The translations under genes were made by a program, and so were the position numbers. The notes beneath the pieces are model-generated. The model had not been told where the DNA came from. It was given only the letters and a program-made list of their open reading frames with translations, and ran no database searches. Below are positions 55,228-64,000 of a stretch of 64,000 bases of DNA, one piece after another (the first letter of the stretch is position 1; each line of letters begins with the position of its first letter). The stretch is from CAVVKW01 sp963761705 (lineage in GTDB: Bacteria > Verrucomicrobiota > Verrucomicrobiia > Chthoniobacterales > JAATET01): assembly GCA_963761705.1 (NCBI GenBank), contig CAVXHK010000001.1, positions 248,001-312,000 of the forward strand, read 5' to 3'.

Positions 55228-55995
55228 ATGATCGAAGACCTCATCCAAATCGCTCGGGACGCTGGCGCGGTCATCCTCACCCACTACGGCCAACCGATCC
55301 CGGCTGAGAAAAAGGCCGACAACTCGCCGCTGACCATCGCCGACCGCGCGGCCCACACCCACATCGTCACGGCTCTCACGGCGCTCACTCCAGCCATCCC
55401 GATCATCTCGGAAGAAGGCGAACCCCCGTCCCCCGCCGAGCGCGCGGACTGGACGCGCTTCTGGCTCGTCGATCCGCTCGACGGCACCAAGGAATTCATC
55501 AAGCAAACCGGCGAGTTCACCGTGAACATCGGCCTCATCGAGGACGGTATCCCGACCGTCGGTGTCGTCTACGCTCCGGCCACCGGCCTGCTGTATTGGG
55601 CCAGCCATGGGACCGCTTGGAAGCAACTTCCCGACCGCGACCCCACGCCAATCGACGGCGGAACCTACCGCGAGGGCGATTTCCCCACCTTCGTCGCCAG
55701 CCGCGACCACGCCGGCCCCGCCGTTCAAGCCCTCGCCGACCGCCACCCGAACGCCGCGTTTCGCAGCCTGGGCAGTTCGCTCAAGTTTTGCCTGGTCGCC
55801 GAAGGGGCCGCCGACGTCTACCTGCGCGACGTCCCCACGATGGAATGGGACACCGCCGCCGCTCACGCCCTCGTCTTGGCGAGCGGAGGCACCCTCCGTC
55901 AACTCGACGGCGCGCCCCTGGCCTACAACAAACCCGAACTCAGAAACCCGGCGCTCGTGACCTTTCGCGCCGGAGCCAACCGGCTGCTGGCGTAG
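55228..55995 (+). CDS. cysQ: 3'(2'),5'-bisphosphate nucleotidase
   Basis: CysQ removes the 3'-phosphate from PAP, the by-product of PAPS use, returning AMP and preventing toxic build-up. Its 255 residues show the inositol-monophosphatase-like metal site: IISEEGEPPS, then WLVDPLDGTKEFIKQTGEFT, and MEWDTAAAHALVLASGG near the C-terminus. Both metal motifs are intact. It follows cysN by ten bases and closes the sulfate activation cluster. Lithium sensitivity is typical of the family. Confidence 0.93.
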   Translation: MIEDLIQIARDAGAVILTHYGQPIPAEKKADNSPLTIADRAAHTHIVTALTALTPAIPIISEEGEPPSPAERADWTRFWLVDPLDGTKEFIKQTGEFTVNIGLIEDGIPTVGVVYAPATGLLYWASHGTAWKQLPDRDPTPIDGGTYREGDFPTFVASRDHAGPAVQALADRHPNAAFRSLGSSLKFCLVAEGAADVYLRDVPTMEWDTAAAHALVLASGGTLRQLDGAPLAYNKPELRNPALVTFRAGANRLLA

Positions 55996-56178
55996 GGGAA
56001 TCCCCGAAATTGCATTTTTTAACAAATCTAGGCTTTGGATCGGCACGTTTTACGCTACGAGTCACCGCCAACCAGCGGTCCGCCCGAAACGGCCGGTCTG
56101 CCTCGATTGAGAACAGATCAGCAATCGGACCTTGACGAAACCAACTGACAGCCTTACCAACTTAAACAGCCAACGATT

Positions 56179-56658
56179 ATGAAAAAACTCGCCGCACTCC
56201 TTCTCATCACGGCCTTCGCCGTGTCTTTCGCACCGGTTACGGCCAGCGCTCAAACCAGCAAAGAGGACAAAGACAAGAAAAAGACCCAGAGGTTCTTCAC
56301 GAAACTCAAGAAGCTGCCCAACGCCCGCACCCGCCCGGCCAAGGTCATCAGTCTGGCCCGCAAGTTGGTGAAGCTGGACCCGAAGAAAGCCAAGCGTTAC
56401 TACAAAACAGCGACCATCAAGTTCCTAACGGCGTTCGCCGAGCGCAAGGCGATCCAGCTCGACGGTATCTACACCCGCTTGCTCTCTCGGGCCGCCGTTC
56501 AAGGGCAGATCACCAACTCCATCGCGAAGCGCAACATCCGCCAGGTCGAGAAGATCCTTGCCCGGATCGTCCTTCGCAACGAGCCAACGCCGACGCCGAT
56601 CCCGACGCCAACCCCTTACCAGGCTTCGGCCTCGGAACTTCGGACCATCACCGCGTAA
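56179..56658 (+). CDS. Secreted basic protein of unknown function with Pro-Thr tail
   Basis: A 159-residue exported protein. The signal peptide covers MKKLAALLLITAFAVSFAPV and ends near TASAQ. The mature part is strongly basic and helical (KKTQRFFTKLKKLPNARTRP, KLVKLDPKKAKRYYKTATIK), and it ends PTPTPIPTPTPYQ plus a short tail. The PTPTPIPTPTP string and its coding DNA closely match the tail of the secreted protein at 33.4 kb. I recognise no family. It is followed by a perfect terminator hairpin, so it is probably monocistronic. It may bind nucleic acid or anionic polysaccharide, but that is only suggested by charge. Confidence 0.7.
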   Translation: MKKLAALLLITAFAVSFAPVTASAQTSKEDKDKKKTQRFFTKLKKLPNARTRPAKVISLARKLVKLDPKKAKRYYKTATIKFLTAFAERKAIQLDGIYTRLLSRAAVQGQITNSIAKRNIRQVEKILARIVLRNEPTPTPIPTPTPYQASASELRTITA

Positions 56659-56690
56659 GCGGAACCAAAGCGAAACCCATTGAATTGGAG

Positions 56691-56716
56691 AAGGGCGGGG
56701 CCGATTCCCCGCCCTT
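56691..56716 (+). terminator. Rho-independent terminator after the secreted protein gene
   Basis: A perfect 10-bp GC-rich stem AAGGGCGGGG/CCCCGCCCTT encloses a six-base loop and is followed by CTTCTTGT. It lies 33 bases after the stop of the upstream gene and 160 bases before the polysaccharide export gene. Confidence 0.8.
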
Positions 56717-56877
56717 CTTCTTGTCCAAATCGTTCATTTCGTGTTCCGAAACCCCACGCGCCCGGGGATGCCAACCTTCCCGGCCGGTAACCGGACACCC
56801 TTCCCGGACTCCTTCGACGGAGTCTGGTGTTGCGAAACCCTCGCGCGGGTGATCCCCTCGTCTCTCCGTCTTCCAGC

Positions 56878-57498
56878 ATGTCTAAATTTGTATCCGAAAC
56901 GCTCGCACTAGCCGCCATCGGTTCGGTGGCTTTCCTGTTGTCGGGCTGTTCCGCACCCATCCAGAAACGGCAGATCACCATCGAACCCGCTGCCGCATCC
57001 GAAAAGCGTGGCAATTACCAACTCGGTCCCGGCGACGTGGTCCAGGTCACCATCTTTCAAGAGGTGGACATGACGGCTGAGCAACGCCTCGGTCAAGACG
57101 GCTCGATCAATTTGCCACTCGTGGGCCGGGTTGCGATCGGCGGGATGACCGTCGACTCCGCCGGGCAGGCCATCGCCACCCGCCTGAAGGCCGGCTTCCT
57201 CGTCAATCCGCAGGTCACCGTGAGCGTCCTGGAGTACGCGCCTCGTCGATTCACGATCTTCGGGCAGGTCAATGCCGCCGGGAGCTTCGAAATTCCCAGT
57301 GAGGAACGAGTCACGCTCCCAACGGCGATCGCGATGGCCGGCGGCAACACCCGAATCGGGAATTTGCGGGCCGTGGCGGTCACCCGGTCCAGCGACACCG
57401 AGATTACCGAATACCGGGTGAACGTTCTCAGTGCCGAAGGTCGCCAGTTCGTGATCCAAGACCGGGACCTCATCACCGTGCCGGAGAGCCTATTTTAA
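56878..57498 (+). CDS. Wza-like polysaccharide export lipoprotein
   Basis: A 206-residue outer-membrane polysaccharide export protein. It has a lipoprotein signal with lipobox LSGC, then the Poly_export domain with NYQLGPGDVVQVTIFQEVDM and GSINLPLVGRVAIGGMTVDS, and one SLBB domain (RFTIFGQVNAAGSFEIPSEE). It is shorter than E. coli Wza, with one SLBB repeat and no C-terminal amphipathic barrel helix visible, so it is the short OPX type. It is followed after three bases by the Wzc-like kinase gene, its usual partner. Confidence 0.9.
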   Translation: MSKFVSETLALAAIGSVAFLLSGCSAPIQKRQITIEPAAASEKRGNYQLGPGDVVQVTIFQEVDMTAEQRLGQDGSINLPLVGRVAIGGMTVDSAGQAIATRLKAGFLVNPQVTVSVLEYAPRRFTIFGQVNAAGSFEIPSEERVTLPTAIAMAGGNTRIGNLRAVAVTRSSDTEITEYRVNVLSAEGRQFVIQDRDLITVPESLF

Positions 57499-57501
57499 AC
57501 G

Positions 57502-59730
57502 ATGCCAGCAAACTTTGAGAACGAGCGGGATGCTCCGCGCCACGCTTACCCCGAGACCGTCGACGAGGAGGAGGGGATCTCCATCGACTTCGGTCGCATT
57601 CTGGGTGCCCTGCGCAAATACTTCTGGGTCGTTCTGCTCTTCCTGGTCGCTGGAGCCATCGCTGCCGTTACCTACCTCAACGTGGCCACGCCAATCTACC
57701 AATCCAACGTCCTCATCAAGATCGAGCAGCGGGTGCAGGACGCGTCGCCTCTCGCCGGCGCGACGACCAGTGCGGTGGAGGATCTCCGCGCCATGGAAAT
57801 GCTGGGCACCATCCAGCGCGGATTTCTGAGTCGGACGCTCATGGAGCGAGTCGCCGAGAAGCTCAACCTGGTCGACCGCCCGGAATTTCTCGGGGAAGAC
57901 GTCCCCGCCGAAGATCGCACGGAAGCCGCGTGCGTGGGCCTGCTACTCGAGAACACCGAAGCGACCGTCGTCCGCGGAACGCGGTTGATCCAAGTCACCT
58001 TCGATCATCCGAACGAAGATCTCGCGACGGAGGTCGCCGGCGCGCTCGTTCGGGACTACGTCGCCCTCGATGGCGAGCAGCGTCTCCGCAGCGCGGGCTC
58101 GAACATCAGCTATCTCATCAACGAGAAGGACGCGCTCGAAAGCAAACTCCGCGAGTCCGAGCAGGAATTGGCTCAATATTCGCAATCGCTAGACAGCGTG
58201 TCCGTCGACAGCGAACTCAACATCATCGCGGATCAGTTGCGGGAACTCAATTCCCGCCTCACCGTGGCGAAGGCGGATCGGCTCAAACTCGAAAGCGACT
58301 TCGAGCAAGTTCAAAACGTCCGCGACGATCCCGCCGCGCTCGTTCAGATCTCGAGTGTGGCCCAACTGCCCGAGATTCAGAGTCTCCGCACCCAACTGAA
58401 CGACCTGGACGCCCAGATCAGCGCCCAAAGGAAACGGTACGGTGCCCGCAATCCCGCCATCATCGAACTCGAAACCCAGCGGAATTCCCTTCGGGAAGCC
58501 CTCCAGGCGGAGGCTCTCCGCGCGCCCCGGACACTCGAAATCTCGTTGCGAGCCGCTCGTCAGAACGAGACGAGCCTCGAACGCGAGACCAAGGCCCAGG
58601 AAAAGAAGACGCTCAACGTCAAAAAATTGGCCATCCAATCCTCCGTCCTCGAACGGCAGATCGAAGCCGATAAGCTTGCCTTCCAAGCGGTCCTTCAGCG
58701 GTTGAGTGCGGAGTCCTCGCAGGCGAGGAGTCCCACGGTCTTCGTCCAGACGGTTGACGCCGCTTCCCCGGCCTACCGGGTCAAGCCGAAGCCGTTGATC
58801 GTCATCGCTCTGGCGACTGTCGGGTCACTGGCCCTGTCGGCGGCGACCATTTTCCTGCTTGCGATTCTGGATACTTCGATCAAATCCGTCGACGAAGCCG
58901 AGTCCGCGCTCGGTCTGCCGGTTTTGGCTGCCATCCCCGAAATGTCGGCGTTCCCTTCGGGTAAGAAAGCGAAAACTGGGACCGCGAAGGCGGGGGATGG
59001 CGGATTTCGTCTGCCGCTGCTGGAAGATGCCCACTCGACGGTCAGCGAAGCTTTCCGAACGTTCCGAGCGTCGATCCTCATGTCGGAAGTTGATCACAAA
59101 CGAATGCTCATCACGAGCGCGGTGCCGGGTGAGGGGAAGTCGTTCTGCTCGATCAACGCCGCGGTCGCACTCGCCCAGCAGGACACCGACGTGCTGCTCA
59201 TCGACTCGGACCTTCGGAAGCCGATCGTCGAGAAACGTCTTTTCGGGGAAGGCTCGTCCGCTCCGGGTCTCGCCGACTTCTTAACGGGGCGGGCGGAGTT
59301 CGACGACATCGTGAGGCCGTCGCAGGTGCCCCGACTCTTCGTCATCACGGCTGGCCGCGGCTACTCCAATCCTTCCGAATTGCTCTCCCGCAAGGAACGG
59401 ATGACCGACCTGCTGGAGCGCGCGGAACAACGTTTTGGGCGGATCGTGGTCGACTCCGCGCCCGTTCTGGCGGTCAGCGACACACTCAGCCTGGCTCCGC
59501 ATTTTCCCTTCATCACGGTGGTGATTCGATCTCACAAGACGGGGCGGAAATTTGCGAAGCGGGCCACCGATTTGCTTGCCCGCACCGGGCACCCCGCCAG
59601 TGGGGTGGCCCTCAACATGGTGCCCGCCAAGGGAGCGGCCTATTACTACTACTACACCCACGGAAAAGACGGCCAAGCCTACGGCGACCCGGCCGCCCGA
59701 GGCACCCCGCCGCCCGCTTCGGTCTCGTGA
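57502..59730 (+). CDS. Wzc-like polysaccharide co-polymerase with BY-kinase domain
   Basis: A 742-residue inner-membrane protein. The N-terminal Wzz domain begins at FGRILGALRKYFWVVLLFLV, with a long periplasmic coiled coil at about residues 200-400 and a second membrane helix (LIVIALATVGSLALSAATIF) that precedes the cytoplasmic kinase. BY-kinase motifs are Walker A SAVPGEGKSFCSINAAVALA near residue 545, Walker A' DVLLIDSDLRKP near 570, and a later RIVVDSAPVLAV. The C-terminus has a tyrosine cluster, AYYYYYTHGKDGQAYGDP, for autophosphorylation. It controls chain length and export of a surface polysaccharide with the Wza-like partner. Confidence 0.92.
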   Translation: MPANFENERDAPRHAYPETVDEEEGISIDFGRILGALRKYFWVVLLFLVAGAIAAVTYLNVATPIYQSNVLIKIEQRVQDASPLAGATTSAVEDLRAMEMLGTIQRGFLSRTLMERVAEKLNLVDRPEFLGEDVPAEDRTEAACVGLLLENTEATVVRGTRLIQVTFDHPNEDLATEVAGALVRDYVALDGEQRLRSAGSNISYLINEKDALESKLRESEQELAQYSQSLDSVSVDSELNIIADQLRELNSRLTVAKADRLKLESDFEQVQNVRDDPAALVQISSVAQLPEIQSLRTQLNDLDAQISAQRKRYGARNPAIIELETQRNSLREALQAEALRAPRTLEISLRAARQNETSLERETKAQEKKTLNVKKLAIQSSVLERQIEADKLAFQAVLQRLSAESSQARSPTVFVQTVDAASPAYRVKPKPLIVIALATVGSLALSAATIFLLAILDTSIKSVDEAESALGLPVLAAIPEMSAFPSGKKAKTGTAKAGDGGFRLPLLEDAHSTVSEAFRTFRASILMSEVDHKRMLITSAVPGEGKSFCSINAAVALAQQDTDVLLIDSDLRKPIVEKRLFGEGSSAPGLADFLTGRAEFDDIVRPSQVPRLFVITAGRGYSNPSELLSRKERMTDLLERAEQRFGRIVVDSAPVLAVSDTLSLAPHFPFITVVIRSHKTGRKFAKRATDLLARTGHPASGVALNMVPAKGAAYYYYYTHGKDGQAYGDPAARGTPPPASVS

Positions 59731-59843
59731 CGTTCGCCCCGGGTGGCAAGCGCCTTCCGGCCGGGCGATGATTTTCAACTCACCGGCCAGACGCCGGTGC
59801 ACCGAAACGACCTCGCCGCCTGGTTGATCACCAACCGTTCGTC

Positions 59844-61289
59844 TCAGCTTCCTTCGCCGTCCGTACGTCGCGCCATTAAACTCCAACCCAGAGCGATCCA
59901 GATCAGAAAGTAAAACTGCAGGGACATGATCTGCATCGGAAAGTCGACCAGGGCGTGCAGCGCCGTGGTGGAGATCGCGATGACGCCTCCGACCGCGACC
60001 ATCGGAGCCCTCGCGTCGGGCAGGGCCGTCCAAGCTTGGCGGACGTGTTCGCGCCAGCCAAAAGCGTAACTGTCGTCTCCACCGGACGGGTCCCGTGCGC
60101 GCCCCGTCGAACGGCGAAGCAGCGCCCACGTCGGGACGACGAACAGCAAGCCCCAGAGCACCGTCCCGCCGTAGCCCCACTCCACCACCGTCTGAAGATA
60201 ATCCTGGTGGGCGACCCAGAACGCCGCCCGCCGCATCACGCGGTCGTCGCCGACGTAGTCCCAGTAAGCCAGTTGAAAGCTCCCGGGGCCGAAGCCGAGC
60301 CACCCGGCGTCGGGCAACATTTGAACGAAATACCCGTAAGCCACCGCGCGCGGGTTGGAGTGGATGTCCCGCGCCTGGAGGTATTCCCATCGGTTCTGGG
60401 GAATGGCGAACGCCAGGGAGACGGCGATCACCACGACGGGCACAAGACCGCCGATGACGGCCACCGGAGACAAGCGCAGCCCCCGCCAACCCCGCGATCG
60501 CCAACGGGCGACCGCCAAGAGAACGCCGAACAGAACGAGTCCGACGACCGCAAGCACGTTCCCAGCCTTGGACACGTTCAGAAACAACGCGGCGAAGACC
60601 AGCAGCGCCCCGCCGAGCCAAACCGTCCATCCCCGGGCCCGGTGCGCGAACGCCGTGTGGGCCGCGAGCGCCGCGAGGAGCGGCCAGGTCAAATTCAAGT
60701 ACGAAGCCCCGTTCCCCCAGTATCGAAACGTCGCGAAGCTGAGCGTCACCCGAGGATTCACGTTGCTCGGCAGCAGAAATGGGCCGCCAAAGGCCCGTTG
60801 CAGATAGAAGAAAACCACCATCCCCAAGGCGGTGAGGGCCAGCGTCAAAAACAGCGCTCGAGACCAGTTTCGCGAGGAGAACAGGTCCACCGCCACGAGG
60901 AACCCCCCCAGCAGGGCACTCGTCCGCCAAGCTGCCCCGACGGCGAGATCGAAATCGAACGCGCCGAACAAAATCCACCCGTCCAACCAAAGTGGATACT
61001 CCGGCGCGAGGTCGTAGAGGTGAAGGTCGAGCCAAGCCAGACCGACCGAAGTCCAGCCAACGCCGAGCACGCCCGCGGCGAGTCCCCACGCGGACCAGGG
61101 GATCACCGGCCGGCGAGGGAGCAAAACGTGACCGACCCCCCACGCGGCGAAAGTCCAGCCCAACCACTGGGTGAAAAAATGGATCGTCGTCTCCCGGGTC
61201 AGGCCATAGGCCACCGAGGCGATCACGACCCCGGCCAGGAGGCTCCCCCTCGCCAGTTGCACGGCCGTCGCTCCAATCCGTTCGCGCAT
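59844..61289 (-). CDS. O-antigen ligase/polymerase (Wzy/WaaL-like) membrane protein
   Basis: A 481-residue membrane protein with about twelve helices and a large periplasmic loop. The loop contains AYGYFVQMLPDAGWLGFGPG, GSFQLAYWDY and WVAHQDYLQTVVEWGYGGTV, the HxD/E-like arrangement of the Wzy_C (O-antigen ligase) family. It would polymerise or ligate undecaprenyl-linked glycans in the periplasm. The open frame reaches 61325; starting at MRERIGATAVQLARG (61289) leaves a normal leader. It is convergent with the Wzc-like gene and belongs to the same locus. Confidence 0.86.
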   Translation of the reverse strand: MRERIGATAVQLARGSLLAGVVIASVAYGLTRETTIHFFTQWLGWTFAAWGVGHVLLPRRPVIPWSAWGLAAGVLGVGWTSVGLAWLDLHLYDLAPEYPLWLDGWILFGAFDFDLAVGAAWRTSALLGGFLVAVDLFSSRNWSRALFLTLALTALGMVVFFYLQRAFGGPFLLPSNVNPRVTLSFATFRYWGNGASYLNLTWPLLAALAAHTAFAHRARGWTVWLGGALLVFAALFLNVSKAGNVLAVVGLVLFGVLLAVARWRSRGWRGLRLSPVAVIGGLVPVVVIAVSLAFAIPQNRWEYLQARDIHSNPRAVAYGYFVQMLPDAGWLGFGPGSFQLAYWDYVGDDRVMRRAAFWVAHQDYLQTVVEWGYGGTVLWGLLFVVPTWALLRRSTGRARDPSGGDDSYAFGWREHVRQAWTALPDARAPMVAVGGVIAISTTALHALVDFPMQIMSLQFYFLIWIALGWSLMARRTDGEGS

Positions 61290-61454
61290 TGGAGCGGAGC
61301 ATCTCGTCAGGCGGAGCGCCCGCAAGTCTATTTTCCGATTTTTCGCGGGGGAGGCGGACCCACCGGAGCAGATCGACCACTATCCCTTGCCGAAAAGCTT
61401 CCCCGTTAGTATCTTTTCACCCACCGTCAAGACACCCCGACGGGCGATCACCCC

Positions 61455-63521
61455 ATGAGCAAACCAACGACCCCGACTCGCAAGAAACAAAAGCTGACGA
61501 TCGTTCAGCGGGCCGCCGCCTTCTACGGAAAGCTCAGCCTCTGGAACAAACTCGCCCTCCTGGCCCTCGTCCTGGCCTTGCCGGCGGGTTATGGGGCTTT
61601 GTTGCTCCTGAAGCCGGTCTACAAGAACTGGCGCGCGCACAATGCTCTCCAAATGGCCGCTTCCGCGATCGAGTCCGGTGACCAAAATGCGGCGTCTCTC
61701 GCCTTCCGGACGGCGATTCGCTCGAGACCAAAGGACCCCCAGGTCTGGCGGAAGGTCGCGCAATTTCTCGACGAACTGAAATCTCCCGAGTCCTTCTCGG
61801 TTTGGTCCCGAGTCGTGAAGATGGAACCCGACGACCTCCCGGCTCGCTTCGCCCTCGTCGACAGTGCCCTCGCGGGCGGGCGCGTCGAACAAGCCTCCGA
61901 AGCTCTCGCGGGTGTTCCGGAATCCGCCCGCACCGGGGCTGATTATCTCCGGGCCGCCGCCGCCATCGCGATCGCTTCGAACCAGCCCACCGAAGCGGAA
62001 CGCCATCTCGTCGCTCTCGAATCCCTGGAGCCGGAATCGGATCGCGTTTCCTGGGACTTGGCGCGGGTCCGGTCCGTCAGCACCGACGAGTCGTCCCGAG
62101 CCGCCGGACTCGCGGCGGTGGAAGCCATCGCGACCGGGGAAAACCCCTTCGTCGCCGACGCCCAGCGGCACTTAGTCCGCCTCGCTCTGTCCCGTCAGGA
62201 TTTCTACACCGCGAATCGATGGGCGGAGAAGCTCGTCGCGCGACCCGACGCGACCGCTGAAGATCAGATCCTTTTTTTGGACACCGAGTTCGCCTCGCAG
62301 AGTTTCACCCTCCCAGGCACGATCTCGGAAACGTTCGAGCACGCGCGAGATCGCCCCGAAGACGCACCCCTGATCATCGCTTACCTGACAGCGCGGGGAT
62401 TGGCCGACCGGGTCGCCACCTGGTTCGAGCAACTCCCACCGGACGTCCGCTCCGACCAGTCGATGCAACTGGCGTCGTTCGATTTTGCCCTGCAAACCGG
62501 CGATTGGAGCCTCGTTTTCGAGATTCTACGCGGCGAGCACGCGCCGCACACGTTGAGTCCCGAGTTCGTGGACGCGACGGAGACAGGGTTGGCTGATCAT
62601 CGCCGGGGCGACCCGGAAGCGATCGCCGCGTGGCAGGAGGCCATCCGCTCGTCCGGCGGGGATCCGGCCTCCACTTACCTTCTCGCCTCGATGGCGAAGG
62701 CGGCGTCGTGGCCCCAGGCAAACCGGGCGGCTCTCTGGCGACTCACCGAATTGGTGGGACAAAATCCCAAGATCTGGCTCGAGGTCCTGAAGCTCGAGCT
62801 GCAAGCCAAAGACTCCGTCGGCATCCTGCGGGCTTTGTCGGGAGCCGTCCGGGCTGACCCCGACGATCGACAGGTTCGCAACGACTGGATTCTCCTCAAT
62901 CTTCTCCTGGATCAAGGTAACCCGGATGATTTGCTGAAACTCGCCGCGGACAACGCCTCGTTCGCCCCCGACAATTTCTTCTACACCTCGACCCACGCAA
63001 TGGCGCTTTCGACCGTCGGACGTCACGCCGAAGCCGTCGCCGCCATCGAACTCATCGACCCAGCCGACCAAAATCGACCCGAGCGGGCCCTCTACGTCGG
63101 CACCGTTCTCGTCGCCGCGGGGGAGTTCGAGCGGGCCCAGCGGTACCTCGATCTGGCGGAATCGGCCCGCGGGAGCTTTCTCCCGGAGGAAGAGGCCATG
63201 CTGTCGCGCGGTCAGGCCGTCGCCTCCGGCGCGGCCTCCGTCAGCGACGAGGTTGCCCGCCTGACCACTCGCCGGGAGATGACCGAGTCGGAGGCCGCCG
63301 AGTTCGCCGCGACCCTGCAAGCCCAACGCCGCGCCGGCGAGGGTTTGGACTCGGAAGAAATTGCCCAATCGCTGCGGGAAGCAGCGGACCGCGGCCAGCG
63401 TTCCCCCGAGGAAATCGAGCAAATTCTCCAGGGCATCCGCGGGGAATCGGCACCGGGTGCGTCCACCCCCGAATCAGCTTCGTCCGAAGCATCCGCGAAC
63501 GGAGGGGAGACCTCCCGTTAG
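61455..63521 (+). CDS. Membrane-anchored TPR-like repeat protein
   Basis: A 688-residue protein with a short cytoplasmic leader (MSKPTTPTRKKQKLTIVQRA), one membrane helix (LALLALVLALPAGYGALLLL), and a long alpha-helical solenoid with TPR-like units such as DQNAASLAFRTAIRSRPKDP, then QVWRKVAQFLDELKSPE, repeated over most of its length. The C-terminal 110 residues are charged and glycine/serine-rich. Its place in a polysaccharide locus suggests a scaffold for the secretion machinery. Its repeats are too divergent for me to count confidently. Confidence 0.8.
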   Translation: MSKPTTPTRKKQKLTIVQRAAAFYGKLSLWNKLALLALVLALPAGYGALLLLKPVYKNWRAHNALQMAASAIESGDQNAASLAFRTAIRSRPKDPQVWRKVAQFLDELKSPESFSVWSRVVKMEPDDLPARFALVDSALAGGRVEQASEALAGVPESARTGADYLRAAAAIAIASNQPTEAERHLVALESLEPESDRVSWDLARVRSVSTDESSRAAGLAAVEAIATGENPFVADAQRHLVRLALSRQDFYTANRWAEKLVARPDATAEDQILFLDTEFASQSFTLPGTISETFEHARDRPEDAPLIIAYLTARGLADRVATWFEQLPPDVRSDQSMQLASFDFALQTGDWSLVFEILRGEHAPHTLSPEFVDATETGLADHRRGDPEAIAAWQEAIRSSGGDPASTYLLASMAKAASWPQANRAALWRLTELVGQNPKIWLEVLKLELQAKDSVGILRALSGAVRADPDDRQVRNDWILLNLLLDQGNPDDLLKLAADNASFAPDNFFYTSTHAMALSTVGRHAEAVAAIELIDPADQNRPERALYVGTVLVAAGEFERAQRYLDLAESARGSFLPEEEAMLSRGQAVASGAASVSDEVARLTTRREMTESEAAEFAATLQAQRRAGEGLDSEEIAQSLREAADRGQRSPEEIEQILQGIRGESAPGASTPESASSEASANGGETSR

Positions 63522-63693
63522 ACCAATCCGACCGATTCATTTTTTCTTGAACGATTTGAATCCGCCAGTCTACTGGTAGTCGGGTGGAGCGTTTCGGCGT
63601 CACGAATCTGTGTTCAATGCGAGGTGCCGGCTCCCGTCACCACGGGCGGCAGCATCGCAACAAGGGGCCCCGTGAGGGGTGGGGGAGTCCGCG

Positions 63694-64000
63694 GTGAGTT
63701 CGGTGACCGTAGAAATGTCCGGACAGTCCGCCGAAGCGCCAACGGACCGGATTCAGGAATTTCAGCTCGAATGCATCGAGCTATTCGCTCACGCTGCCCG
63801 CGCCCTGGCCTTGCCGAAGTCGGTCGGGCAGATCTACGGGTTGCTCTTTTCCAGCCAAACCGACTTGAGCCTCGACGAAGTGGCGCTCAAACTCAAAATC
63901 AGCCGGGGCTCGGCGAGTCAGGGCCTGCGCTGGCTCCGCGACATCGGGGCCGCGCGGCTGAGCTTCGTGCCCGGAGACCGGCGGGACCGCTTCACCGCCG
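63694..64000 (+). CDS. GbsR/MarR-like transcriptional regulator, cut by window end
   Basis: An open frame runs off the window end. From GTG 63694 it reads VSSVTVEMSGQSAEAPTDRI, then QEFQLECIELFAHAARALAL and PKSVGQIYGLLFSSQTDLSL, and then DEVALKLKISRGSASQGLRW, a winged-helix DNA-binding pattern of the GbsR group in the MarR superfamily. A purine-rich GGGGGAG lies six bases before GTG; an ATG at 63715 is an alternative start. GbsR-like regulators accompany polysaccharide or osmoprotectant genes. It likely controls part of the adjoining polysaccharide locus (inference). Confidence 0.75.
   Translation, partial: MSSVTVEMSGQSAEAPTDRIQEFQLECIELFAHAARALALPKSVGQIYGLLFSSQTDLSLDEVALKLKISRGSASQGLRWLRDIGAARLSFVPGDRRDRFTA

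Noticed and set aside
59281..61380. 699-codon minus-strand frame overlapping the Wzc-like and O-antigen ligase-like genes
   Set aside because: It covers the ends of two real genes in another frame and is very rich in Arg and Gly. The ligase-like frame has consistent membrane helices and family motifs.

Overview
The window is about 64 kb of dense, GC-rich bacterial chromosome (G+C well above 60% by eye, with strong C/G preference at third codon positions). There are no rRNA genes, no tRNAs I could recognise, no phage genes and no CRISPR array. Gene content fits a free-living Gram-negative heterotroph: outer-membrane TolB/Pal, Wza/Wzc-type polysaccharide export, succinyl-CoA synthetase and assimilatory sulfate activation. 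The mix of DUF502, DUF971, FIST and tandem transglutaminase proteins, secreted proteins with proline-threonine tails, and many short palindromic intergenic repeats suggests Verrucomicrobiota or a neighbouring PVC-type phylum. That placement is inference and was not tested.

Layout. 1-9.7 kb: the end of serA, an ABC exporter, two membrane proteins, a frameshifted UvrD-type helicase, purN, a DUF4256 protein, a polyprenyl synthase and an AEC permease. 9.7-12.5 kb: remains of a Phd/VapC toxin-antitoxin pair, then a frameshifted U32-family gene. 12.5-19.9 kb: DUF971, a UbiA-like protein, carA, an FHA protein, and a FIST / HlyD / MacB-type ATPase / permease operon. 19.9-25.3 kb: a glycosyltransferase and thioesterase facing the rpmH-rnpA-yidD-yidC-jag cluster. 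25.4-33.2 kb: sucC-VOC-sucD, a Ser/Thr kinase, an ABC-F protein and an MFS transporter. 33.3-36.1 kb: secreted proteins, including a penicillin-binding-protein homologue that lacks its catalytic Ser and Lys. 36.2-42.2 kb: tolB-pal-aminotransferase, a hybrid histidine kinase and an ACT protein. 42.3-47.6 kb: a metallo-hydrolase, two divergent transglutaminases, an M20 peptidase and a prohibitin-like protein. 47.7-51.8 kb: an uncharacterised protein, an acyl-CoA synthetase, IF-1 and a LuxC-like reductase. 51.9-56.0 kb: the sulfate activation operon cysC-cysD-cysN-cysQ. 56.2-64 kb: a secreted protein and the start of a polysaccharide locus (Wza-like, Wzc-like, O-antigen ligase-like, TPR protein, GbsR/MarR-like regulator cut by the window end).

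The most striking feature is a 446-bp unit sitting exactly between cysD and cysN. It is one GxxExxY-family gene, with the residue pattern of a PD-(D/E)XK nuclease, bounded by 32-bp inverted repeats that match at 31 of 32 positions. Gene-less palindromes with the same core lie elsewhere in the window, so this may be a nuclease-associated repeat family. Three otherwise well-conserved genes (helicase, U32, cysD) each carry a single-base frameshift. Two of these are repaired if GAGCTTC is read as GAGCTC, so sequencing or assembly error should be excluded first.
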